From assembly GCA_016192455.1 (NCBI GenBank), contig JACPUC010000016.1:16305-80304 (forward strand): a stretch of DNA of 64,000 nt, read 5' to 3'. Source of the stretch: Candidatus Tectimicrobiota bacterium (GTDB lineage Bacteria; JACPUC01). Position numbers and translations under genes: made by a program. Positions 37,124-45,156 of the stretch are shown one piece after another; positions within the stretch are counted from its first letter, which is position 1, and each line of letters starts with the position of its first letter. Under the pieces are notes generated by a model that ran no database searches, was not told the DNA's origin, and saw only the letters and a program-made list of their open reading frames with translations.

Positions 37124-38995
37124 ATGCAACTCCGTGTGACGTTCCATCCCGAAGGGCGCGCCGTGTTTGTGTCCCCCGGGACGAGTTTTCTCGACGCCGC
37201 CTACGAGGCGGAGCTCGACGTGCAGGCCATCTGCGGCCGCCGCGGCCGCTGCACGAGCTGCCGCATGAAGATCATCCGCGGGCGCGTCGAGCCGCCCACG
37301 GATTTGGAGCGCCAACAGCTCAGCGAGGACGACCTACGCGAGGGCTTCCGCCTCGGCTGCCAGGTGGCGGTGCAGGAGGAGAGCGTGGCGCACGTCGCGC
37401 CGCTGGTGAGCGAGACCTCCTTCCGCATCCTCGTCGAGGGCGACAGCAATGGCCTTGCGATGCCGCTCGATACGGGGCTGACGAAGCGGGTGGTGGTGGC
37501 GAAGGCGCCGACCACCGAGGAGCACCAAACATCGGATGTCGAGGAGGTCCTCGCAACCTGTCCCGGCATCTCCGAGACCCTCTCCCTCGAGGTCATCCGC
37601 GCCATCCCCGCCGCCCTGCGCCAGGAGCGAGGCAGGCTCACCCTCACCCTGGATGAGGGCCGCCTCCTCGCCGTGGAGCCTGGGGATACCAGCGAAGCGC
37701 TCTACGGCATGGCCTTCGACATCGGCACCACCACGGTGGTGGGCTACCTCCTCGATCTGCGGACTGGCGCGCGGCTCAGCGCCGTCTCTGGGCTCAACCC
37801 CCAGTCCAGCTACGGCGGCGACCTCATGTCGCGCATCAAGTTTGCGCAGGATGATCCGGCGGGCGCCCGCAAGCTGCACGGCAAGATCATCCAGGGGATG
37901 AACGAGCTGATCGCCAACGCCTGCCGCGAGGCGGAGGTGCGGGCGGACCGCATCTACAAGGCGGTGGTGGTGGGCAACACCTGCATGCACCACCTCGTCC
38001 TCGGCATCACCCCCCTCTTCCTCGGCCAGGCCCCGTACGCCCCGGTGCTGCGCCGGCCCGTCAGCCTGCCGGCGCACCGCCTCGGCCTGCACGTGCAGCG
38101 CGAGGCGCGCGTGGAGCTGCTGCCGAATATCGCCGGCTTCGTGGGGGCGGACACCGTGGCGATGATCCTGGCGACGCAGATTTACGACGCTCCCACGGTG
38201 CGGGTGGCCGTCGATATCGGCACCAACGGCGAGGTGGTGATCGGCTCGCGCCAGGGGCTCATGGTCTGCTCGGCGCCGGCCGGGCCGGCCTTCGAGGGGG
38301 CGCAGATCAAGCACGGCATGCGCGGCGCCATGGGCGCCATCGATCAGCTCAGCATCAGCGACCGCCTCTCCTACCACGTCATCGGTGAGGTGCCGCCCGT
38401 CGGCATCTGCGGCTCGGGGCTTATCGACGCGGCGGCGGCGCTCCTCGATGCCGGCCTCATGGATGCCACCGGCCGCCTGCAGGCGGAGCCCCTGCGGCCG
38501 GTGAGCGACGACGTCCGCCGGCGCATCGTTGCCGAGGGCACGAACCGGCGCGTCATCCTCGCCTTTCCTGACGAGACCGGCACGGGCGAAGCGATTGTGC
38601 TGACGCAGCAGGATATCCGCGAACTGCAGCTCGCCAAGGCCGCCATCTGCAGCGGCATCCTGATGCTCATCAAGGAGATGGGCCTCTACCTTGGCGACGT
38701 TGAGGATCTCTCCCTGGCCGGCGCTTTCGGCACCTACCTGAATCGCAGCAGCGCCCGGCGCATCGGCCTCATTCCGCCGCTGCCGCTGGAGCGGGTGCGC
38801 TTCATCGGCAACGCCGCCGGCTTCGGGGCCCAGCTCGCCTTGCTGTCGCGGCCGCACCGCAAGCTGGCGGAGGACCTGGTGCGCTCCATCCGGCACGTGC
38901 CGCTGGCGACGAACCTGAGTTTCATGGACATCTTCACCGGGGCGATCAACTTCCCGCAGCAGATCAACGTGGTCGATGCGCCCGTCCAGGCATGA
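37124..38995 (+). CDS. RACo-like corrinoid activation protein (2Fe-2S ferredoxin plus ASKHA ATPase)
   Basis: A 623-residue protein. The N-terminal [2Fe-2S] ferredoxin domain has Cys37, Cys43, Cys46 (ICGRRGRCTSC) and Cys79 (RLGCQ). After a linker, the ASKHA/DUF4445-type ATPase domain shows AFDIGTTTVVGYLLD, VVGNTCMHHL, VRVAVDIGTNGEVVIGS, PAGPAFEGAQIKHGMRGA, VGICGSGLIDAAAALL and SLAGAFGTYLN. Such proteins use ATP to re-reduce cobalamin of methyltransferase corrinoid proteins. No corrinoid protein or methyltransferase is adjacent. The ATG at 37124 matches the family; an ATG at 37031 would add 31 odd residues. Confidence 0.9.
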   Translation: MQLRVTFHPEGRAVFVSPGTSFLDAAYEAELDVQAICGRRGRCTSCRMKIIRGRVEPPTDLERQQLSEDDLREGFRLGCQVAVQEESVAHVAPLVSETSFRILVEGDSNGLAMPLDTGLTKRVVVAKAPTTEEHQTSDVEEVLATCPGISETLSLEVIRAIPAALRQERGRLTLTLDEGRLLAVEPGDTSEALYGMAFDIGTTTVVGYLLDLRTGARLSAVSGLNPQSSYGGDLMSRIKFAQDDPAGARKLHGKIIQGMNELIANACREAEVRADRIYKAVVVGNTCMHHLVLGITPLFLGQAPYAPVLRRPVSLPAHRLGLHVQREARVELLPNIAGFVGADTVAMILATQIYDAPTVRVAVDIGTNGEVVIGSRQGLMVCSAPAGPAFEGAQIKHGMRGAMGAIDQLSISDRLSYHVIGEVPPVGICGSGLIDAAAALLDAGLMDATGRLQAEPLRPVSDDVRRRIVAEGTNRRVILAFPDETGTGEAIVLTQQDIRELQLAKAAICSGILMLIKEMGLYLGDVEDLSLAGAFGTYLNRSSARRIGLIPPLPLERVRFIGNAAGFGAQLALLSRPHRKLAEDLVRSIRHVPLATNLSFMDIFTGAINFPQQINVVDAPVQA

Positions 38996-39158
38996 GTCAA
39001 GCGGGCACGGCTCTGCGGCCGCCTCGGCAGCCTCGGACCGCAGCAGCCGGGCGGGGTGCGTCCCGCGCCGTCCCGGCGGCGCCGGCGCCGTGCTCCCCGC
39101 CGGGCAGCCAGCGCTTCAGCAGGCGCGACACGGAGGTGCCCGAGCTGAGGTGGCGAGC

Positions 39159-40652
39159 GTGACCCCTCCTCCCTTCTCCTACCCCGAGGTGCCGCTGCAC
39201 GAGCTGCTGCGGGCCTCGTGCCGCCGTTCGCCCGAGAAGGCGGCGGTGATCTTCGAGGACCGCGCCATCTCCTACGCCCAGCTCGAAGCCCGCGCCAACC
39301 GGCTGGCGCAGGCGCTGCGCGCCAGCGGCGTACAGCGCGGCGACCGGGTGATCGTCTCCACCTACAACCGGCCGGAGTTCCTGGAGTGCTTCTACGCCGT
39401 CAGCATGGCGGGGGGAGTCATCACGCCGATGAACCCCTCCTACAAGCCAGAAGAGATCGCCCATCAGATCACCAACGCCGAGGCCTGCCTGGCCCTCCTG
39501 GAGGCCCCCGTCTATGCGAGGCTCGCCGGCGTGCGCGCCGCGGCAAGCTGCTTGAAGCAGGTGGTGGCGATCGGGGCCGAGCCGCAAGCCGGCGACGCCG
39601 CTTACGAGGACTTCCTCGCCGCCTTCCCGCCCGAGGCGCCGCCGGAGGTGTCCCTCAATATCAGCGAGGACCTCGCCGCGCTCATTTACTCCAGCGGCAC
39701 CATGGGACGCCCGCGCGGCGTCATGATGACGCACCGGAACCTCGTCTGCAGTCACTTCCAGTACATCTACGCCGGCCAGCTCACCGCCGAGGACCGCTCC
39801 CTCATCTTCCTGCCCTTCGTGCACGTTTACGGGCTCATGCTCCTGAACGGCATGATCGCGGCGGGGGGCACCCAGGTCCTCCTGCACCGGTACAACCTCG
39901 AGCAGACGCTGGAGCTGGTGCAGCGCCACAAGGTGACGCTCTACTATACGACCACCTCCGTCCTCATCAAGATGGGGCAGTTTCCGCGTTTGGGGGAGTA
40001 CGACCTCAGCTCGGTGCGCTACATCAACAGCGGCGGCGCCCCGTTGCCCGTCGAGGTGCGCCGGCGCATCCGCGACCTCACCGGGCTGCCGGTGGCGGAT
40101 GGCTACGGCATGACCGAGGCGCCCCTCGTCGGCTCATTCGTGCCGGCCGAGGAACGCCGCATCGTTGACGAGGAGACCGGCACCGTCGAGCTGCCGGCCG
40201 GCCAACCCGGCGAGCTCATCATCCGCGGCGACCACGTCATGCGGGGCTACTGGCGGGACCCCGAAGCCACCGCGGCGGTGCTGCGCGACGGCTGGCTGCA
40301 CACCGGCGACATCGCCTACCTCGATGCCAAGGGACACTTGCGGCTCGCCGGCCGGAAGAAGGAGATGATCAAGTACAAGGGGTTCGCCATCTCGCCGTCG
40401 GAGATCGAAGGCGTGCTGCTGGACCATCCCGACGTGTCCGACTGCGCCGTCGTCGGCGTCCCCGATGCCGAGGCGGGCGAGGTGCCGAAAGCCTTCATCG
40501 TCCCCAAGGCCGGGGCGCGCCTCGACGCGGCGGCGCTGCGCGGCTACCTGCGGGAGCGCCTGGCGGAGTACAAGCAGGTGCGCGCCTTTCAGTTCGTTGA
40601 CAGCATCCCACGCAACCACTACGGGAAGATCCTGCGCCGCGTCTTGAGCTGA
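39159..40652 (+). CDS. AMP-binding acyl-CoA ligase (4-coumarate:CoA ligase-like)
   Basis: A 497-residue ANL ligase. The phosphate loop is LIYSSGTMGRPRGVMMTH, A5 is DGYGMTEAP, A7 is LHTGDIAYLD, the hinge is LAGRKKEMIKYKGFAISPSE and the catalytic Lys lies in NHYGKILRRVL. It should activate a carboxylic acid to its CoA thioester through an acyl-AMP. The GTG at 39159 is preceded by GAGGTGG; upstream in-frame sequence is low-complexity. A thiolase follows 47 bases downstream, suggesting degradation of the activated acid. Confidence 0.9.
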   Translation: MTPPPFSYPEVPLHELLRASCRRSPEKAAVIFEDRAISYAQLEARANRLAQALRASGVQRGDRVIVSTYNRPEFLECFYAVSMAGGVITPMNPSYKPEEIAHQITNAEACLALLEAPVYARLAGVRAAASCLKQVVAIGAEPQAGDAAYEDFLAAFPPEAPPEVSLNISEDLAALIYSSGTMGRPRGVMMTHRNLVCSHFQYIYAGQLTAEDRSLIFLPFVHVYGLMLLNGMIAAGGTQVLLHRYNLEQTLELVQRHKVTLYYTTTSVLIKMGQFPRLGEYDLSSVRYINSGGAPLPVEVRRRIRDLTGLPVADGYGMTEAPLVGSFVPAEERRIVDEETGTVELPAGQPGELIIRGDHVMRGYWRDPEATAAVLRDGWLHTGDIAYLDAKGHLRLAGRKKEMIKYKGFAISPSEIEGVLLDHPDVSDCAVVGVPDAEAGEVPKAFIVPKAGARLDAAALRGYLRERLAEYKQVRAFQFVDSIPRNHYGKILRRVLS

Positions 40653-40699
40653 AGCGAGAGCACGAGCCGCGCCGCTATGATCCCCGGGGAGCGTTTCTG

Positions 40700-41860
40700 A
40701 TGGAACGTCATCACCGCGATGCCGTGATCGTCGCTGCCGTCCGCACCCCCATCGGCAGGCGGGGTGGGGCGTTGAGCGCCTGGCGGCCGGACGAAATGGC
40801 CGCTTTCATCTTGCGCGAGCTGATGGAGCGGGCGGAGGTCTCACCAGGGCTGGTGGAGGACGTGCTGCTCGGCTGCGCCACACCGGTGGGCGAGCAGGGC
40901 TACAACGTCGGGCGCCTGGCCGCCCTCATGGCCGGCTTCCCGGCGCGGGTGCCGGCCGTCACCCTGAACCGCATGTGCGCCTCCAGCGATCAGGCGGCCC
41001 AGTTCGCCTCCCAGGCGATTCGCAGCGGCGACCGCGACGTGGTGATCGCCGCCGGCGTGGAGAGCATGAGCCGGGTGCCGATGGGGTCGGACGGCGGCAA
41101 GCTCAGCAGGCTGCTGCGGCAGCGCTACGACATCGTGCCGCAGGGCATCTCCGCCGAGCTCATGGCGCGGCGCTGGAAGCTCAGCCGCGCCGAGCTCGAC
41201 GCCTACTCCCTGCGCAGCCACGAGCGCGCCGTGGCGGCTCAGCGCGCCGAGAACTTCAGGCGCGAGCTGGCGCCCATCGACGTGGCCCTGGCGAGCGGCG
41301 AACGGCTGAAGCTTGAGCAGGACGAGGGGCCGCGACCGGGCACTTCCCTCGAGCAGATCGCCGCCCTGCCTGCCGTCTTCCAGGAGGACGGGGTCGTCAC
41401 CGCCGGCAACTCCAGCCAGATGAGCGACGGCGCCGCCGCCCTCCTCATCATGGCCCGCGAGGCCGCCGAGCGCCTCGGCCTGCGGCCGCGGGCGCGCTTC
41501 GTGGCGCATACCACCGTCGGCAGTGATCCCACCCTGCAGCTCGACGGTCCGGTCGCGGCGACCCAGGCGGTGCTTGCCCGCGCCCGCCTGCCCTTGGCGG
41601 CGATGGACCATTTCGAGGTGAACGAAGCCTTCGCCTCCGTGGTCCTGGCCTGGGCGCGGGAGCACCACCCCGACGAGGCGAAGCTGAACCCGCGGGGCGG
41701 CGGCATCTCGTTGGGCCACCCGCTCGGCGCCACCGGGGCGCGCCTTCTCGTCACCATGCTGCATGCCCTCGAGGACCGGGGGGGCCGCTACGGCCTGCAG
41801 ACGATGTGCATCGGCCACGGCATGGCGAACGCCACGATCATCGAGCTGGAGCCTGCTTAG
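40700..41860 (+). CDS. Thiolase family acetyl-CoA acyltransferase
   Basis: A 386-residue thiolase. The first active-site Cys lies in LNRMCASSDQAA, where the common SG is replaced by SSD. HFEVNEAFASV carries the NEAF motif. The His lies in ISLGHPLGATGARLL, and the second Cys in TMCIGHGMANATI. It would cleave 3-oxoacyl-CoA, or condense acetyl-CoA units. The ATG at 40700 follows GGGGAG, and coupling with the upstream CoA ligase supports a beta-oxidation-like role. Confidence 0.93.
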   Translation: MERHHRDAVIVAAVRTPIGRRGGALSAWRPDEMAAFILRELMERAEVSPGLVEDVLLGCATPVGEQGYNVGRLAALMAGFPARVPAVTLNRMCASSDQAAQFASQAIRSGDRDVVIAAGVESMSRVPMGSDGGKLSRLLRQRYDIVPQGISAELMARRWKLSRAELDAYSLRSHERAVAAQRAENFRRELAPIDVALASGERLKLEQDEGPRPGTSLEQIAALPAVFQEDGVVTAGNSSQMSDGAAALLIMAREAAERLGLRPRARFVAHTTVGSDPTLQLDGPVAATQAVLARARLPLAAMDHFEVNEAFASVVLAWAREHHPDEAKLNPRGGGISLGHPLGATGARLLVTMLHALEDRGGRYGLQTMCIGHGMANATIIELEPA

Positions 41861-41999
41861 TACGCCTGTGTCATACAGACATCCCGCCCGCGTCGCCATG
41901 TTGCCAGCAAGGTCAACATTGGAATACTGCCACAACGTGGTGTTAGGTCTTCCTTAACCTGGCCTTAGAATCTTTTCTCGTAGTCCAGGGATAAACGAG

Positions 42000-42674
42000 T
42001 CAACATTGCGCCGTACTCGCTCTTGAGTTGGTCCTCATTAACCCACGCGAAGCGAAAGGGTGCTTCATTTGTGGCTCGGAAGCGCAGCAGGATTGGTGGT
42101 CGAAGGCCGAAAATGCTTCCTGCCTGAGACGGCTCTCCGCTGCGGCCGCCTCTTGAATCGGGTGGCGATAAGCGGCGCTTCCATCGGTTGTGAAAACCCT
42201 ATCGCCTTCATACGAAGTGTAGTGGCTGGCTTGGTTGACGCCGACTATCGCTACGCAAATGGGTTCGCCTCCCGCTTTGCGAAACTGTTCAACCTGTCTT
42301 CGGAGATCGCTGATGACCCGATCGATCTGTTTAATCATCGCCTTTGAAAGAATCTTCGTTTCTGCACCGATTTCTACCGTGGCTAACCGTCCGCGTGCGA
42401 CGGCATAGCCCTGATCGACGATTGCATCTACTGCTGGAATAATCTCTCCAAAGGTCCCATCACCGCGCCGTGCTGAGACGCCGACTAACCGATTCTGCGT
42501 GTTCAAGACTCGCCTCGTGGCCTGAACCCGTTGGCAGAACTTGGGTGACCTGCCGAGGTAGTAGAGATCCTCGTAGAGCTGTTGGGACACGTAATCGCCG
42601 AGCTTGCTGCTTCTATGTCGGTAGGTCTTACCCTCGAAGAGACCGCGGAACTCATCCAGGAGCCGATAGACCAT
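42000..42674 (-). CDS. Putative type II restriction endonuclease (PD-(D/E)xK)
   Basis: A 224-residue protein directly after a DNA methyltransferase frame, with TGATG overlap of stop and start. The likely nuclease core is the Asp in AVDAIVDQGYAVARGR followed by TVEIGAETKI, giving D...ExK. CVAIVGVNQASHYTSYEGDR follows, then HPIQEAAAAESRLRQE. The family cannot be named more precisely, and no recognition sequence can be inferred. The base composition is lower in GC than the neighbours (roughly 50-55%), consistent with horizontal acquisition. The C-terminus after the last helix (about 40 residues) is less conserved in character. Confidence 0.7.
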   Translation of the reverse strand: MVYRLLDEFRGLFEGKTYRHRSSKLGDYVSQQLYEDLYYLGRSPKFCQRVQATRRVLNTQNRLVGVSARRGDGTFGEIIPAVDAIVDQGYAVARGRLATVEIGAETKILSKAMIKQIDRVISDLRRQVEQFRKAGGEPICVAIVGVNQASHYTSYEGDRVFTTDGSAAYRHPIQEAAAAESRLRQEAFSAFDHQSCCASEPQMKHPFASRGLMRTNSRASTAQC

Positions 42675-43534
42675 CAAGCGGTCTCCCCTGAGACAAGCTT
42701 GAGCGGGCGCTGCGAACGGCAAATGTCAACACGGGCGGTCAGGGTGCCACATTGGAGGCGCTGCTCAACGACACCCAGGTAGGTGGGTTCCACTTCGATT
42801 GAAATCGAGTTCCTTCCTATCTCAATTGCCGCCACGGCGGTTGTTCCCGTTCCTGCAAAGGGGTCGAGGATGGTATCATCGACGAAAGAGAACATGCGGA
42901 TCAAGCGGGAGGGAATCTCTACGGGATACGGCGCCGGATGGCTGCGCCGAAGCTGGCCGGTAATGTCCGTCCATATAGGCGAAAACCATTTCGCATAATC
43001 GTCCGTCGATATGCGGGAGAGCTGCTCTTGCTCCAAAGTTGGTTTCCTATACCCTCCAGGCTTGCGAAAGAACAGAATGTGCTCGATGTCGTTTTTGACA
43101 ACCCCATTAGGGAGATTCGGCTTACCAAGAAAGCGCCTGGAATGGGAGGCCTCAAGCGTGATGTTGGCAACTTTCAGCCAACGGATGGGGGTGAGGTTAT
43201 CGAAGCCGAGACGCCGCGCTCTTACCTGAATATCAGCAGAGAGGGGGAGCACCTAGTGACGACCGGCACGCCGCCGAGATATGCAGATGTCACCGACGAC
43301 ACAGCAGACTCGGCCGCCTGGGACCAGGAGGCGCAGACATTCCGCCCACACCTTGTCAAGCTCGTCCAGGAACTGTTCGTAGGAATCAATGTTCCCTAGC
43401 TGGTACGGCCCCTCGGGATACTCTTTGAGTGAGCCGTATGGAGGAGAGGTAACAACAAGGTGAACGGATTCGTTGTGGAGGAAGGACATATCGCGCGCGT
43501 CACCTTCCTTCACGAGGTGTCTCGTAATCGTCAT
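42674..43534 (-). pseudogene. Beta-class DNA methyltransferase interrupted by one in-frame TAG
   Basis: One frame starts with MTITRHLVKEGDARDM (ATG at 43534) and has motif IV as VVTSPPYGSLKEYPEGPYQL. It reaches a TAG at 43255-43253 after VVGDICISRRRAGRH. The same frame continues at once with a GTG codon, through ADIQVRARRLGFDNLTPI and IEHILFFRKPGGYRKPTLEQ, to motif I DPFAGTGTTAVAAIEIGR. The IV-before-I order is the beta class (N4-cytosine or N6-adenine). Only one base change separates it from an intact gene of about 286 residues. Alternatives are a true pseudogene, a sequencing error, or a two-chain enzyme made by reinitiation at the GTG touching the stop. Confidence 0.8.
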
Positions 43535-43822
43535 GGCTGGCCCCCAAAGGGTAGTTTTTTCTAACCGTACATAGAGTATTCTGTTAGTTTAGAGGAATCG
43601 AAGCACAGGAGCAAACGACTTTCATCTGCAGATGCGCCGCTGTGACGCAACCCCGACGGTGGGCGCATCTGCCTGTGGCCAGGTCCGCCAAGGTGGGACA
43701 GGCAGGCGAGCAGACAAGGTCCCCTCCCGAACGGGCTTCCATCACCTCCACCACCGCCCCCATCAGACGGTTGGATACGACGCCACAACAGCGCGACGGC
43801 GTGTGACTCCGCCGTTTCCCTC

Positions 43823-44833
43823 CTACTTTTTCAGCTTGGCGGTCTCGACCGCTTTCTCGCCGAAGCCGTGGATGTTCACCTTCTCGATGGGGAGCCGCTT
43901 CTTCAGGGCCTTGTTGAAGACGAGGATATCCTGCAGCGCGTTGGTCGCCTCATCCGAGACGATCGGGTCGCTGCGCCATGTCTGCTGCTTGCGGTAGCGC
44001 TCCAGGGCAGTGACCAGGACCTCTGGCGGCACGCCGTCGTAGTAGGCCGTGATCGCCTGCGCAATCTCCTTCGAGGAGTGCGCGTCGGTCCACTGCATCC
44101 CCTTGTGGATCGCGTTCGTGAACTTCTGGATGATGTCGGGGTGCGCCTTGATGTACGACGCCAGGGCGGCGAAGGTGGTGTAGGCGAGGAGGCCACCCTC
44201 CACGCCGATGGAGGCGACCGTCGTGCCGATGCCCATCTTCTCGACCTGCGTGACCGCGGGCTCCGACATGGCTGTATAGTCGCCGCGCCCCTCGATGAAG
44301 GCCGGCGCTTGGGTGGGGGGCGTCAGGGGCGTTACCGTAACGTCTTTCCCTGGCTGCAAGCCGTGCTTCGAAAGTACCCAGAGAAAGACAAAATGTGGGG
44401 TGCTCGCAGGCCGGACCGTCAGCACCGTCTTGCCCTTCAACCCCGCCCAAGTGAACGCTGGCTGGCCCTTGCGCGCCACCAGGAAGGTCGTGTCGCGCTG
44501 CGTGAGCTGCGCAAAGGTGAGGGCCGGGTCGGGCACGCCCTGCTCGACGGCGTAGTAGGTCACCTCGGGACCGAGGAGCGAGATGTCGTCCTGCTTCGTG
44601 AGCAGGGCCGAGAGACTCTTGTCGCCGCCCCAGGCGGTGCGGAACTCGATCTCCAACCCTTCGTCGCCGAAGTAGCCATTGCTCAAGGCGACGTACTGCG
44701 GCGCGTAGGCGAGGGACCGTACCACCTCATTGAAGCGCACCTTCTGCTTCGCCCAGCTCTGGGCGTGCGCCGCCGACAGGGCGACGGAGAGGCTGAGCAG
44801 CAGCACCAGAACAAGGAGCACGCGTCTTCCCAT
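43823..44833 (-). CDS. NMT1-type ABC substrate-binding protein, duplicate 1
   Basis: A 336-residue exported binding protein. The signal peptide is RRVLLVLVLLLSLSVALSAAHA. The body shows VRSLAYAPQYVALSNGYFGDEGLEIEF, DDISLLGPEVTYYAV, TWAGLKGKTVLTVRP and a C-terminus VNIHGFGEKAVETAKLKK. It aligns without gaps to the second copy (about 85% identical by eye). Differences cluster in the ligand-facing middle (around residues 140-195), while the last 100 residues are nearly identical. AAGGGGGG precedes the ATG. It is the last gene of the importer cluster and probably binds a related but different ligand. Confidence 0.92.
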   Translation of the reverse strand: MGRRVLLVLVLLLSLSVALSAAHAQSWAKQKVRFNEVVRSLAYAPQYVALSNGYFGDEGLEIEFRTAWGGDKSLSALLTKQDDISLLGPEVTYYAVEQGVPDPALTFAQLTQRDTTFLVARKGQPAFTWAGLKGKTVLTVRPASTPHFVFLWVLSKHGLQPGKDVTVTPLTPPTQAPAFIEGRGDYTAMSEPAVTQVEKMGIGTTVASIGVEGGLLAYTTFAALASYIKAHPDIIQKFTNAIHKGMQWTDAHSSKEIAQAITAYYDGVPPEVLVTALERYRKQQTWRSDPIVSDEATNALQDILVFNKALKKRLPIEKVNIHGFGEKAVETAKLKK

Positions 44834-44998
44834 GGTATACCCCCCTTGAGCGTGAGTTTACCGAGACCTCTGAGTTAACAGCAGAACCTTGCCGCCTCGA
44901 AACAGCGCCGGCGCCCCTCGGTCTGGCGCTCTGCCGCCGGCGCTCACGGTCTCTCACGCAGCGGCAGGGAGCGGGCAGGCGATGCGGAGGCCATCCCA

Positions 44999-45120
44999 TC
45001 ACTCCTTCCAGACCAGGAGCCGCCGCTCGAGGAGATTCACCGCCAGGCACATCGCGGTGGCGAGCACCAAGAGCACGGCGATGCTCGTCATCACGAGGTG
45101 CAGGTTGAAGAGGTTTCCGC
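44999..45120 (-). pseudogene. 3'-terminal fragment of the SsuC-type permease gene
   Basis: The minus strand reads LFNLHLVMTSIAVLLVLATA then MCLAVNLLERRLLVWKE and a stop, nearly identical to the last 37 residues of the intact permease at 46396-47250. No start or upstream part exists. It marks the duplication junction between the two binding-protein copies. Confidence 0.9.
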
Positions 45121-45156
45121 CCCTTCGACCGAATCGGCTCCCATGATGCTGGAACG

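Larger units (their letters stand above)
43770..45120. repeat. Tandem duplication, copy 1 (binding protein plus permease 3' scrap)
   Basis: It matches copy 2 at 45157-46517: a shared 3' flank of about 53 bases (43770-43822 with 45157-45209), the whole binding-protein gene and the last 120 or so bases of the permease gene. The unit is about 1.39 kb. The spacer between binding-protein start and permease end has diverged. Confidence 0.85.

Noticed and set aside
41977..41999. CTCGT/ACGAG hairpin as terminator after the nuclease gene
   Set aside because: On the minus strand the stem is followed by A residues, not T, so it does not fit an intrinsic terminator.
43253..43255. TAG in the methyltransferase read as pyrrolysine
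   Set aside because: Pyrrolysine is known from methylamine methyltransferases and a few others, not DNA methyltransferases. No pyl genes are seen. The RACo-like gene nearby is not evidence for it.
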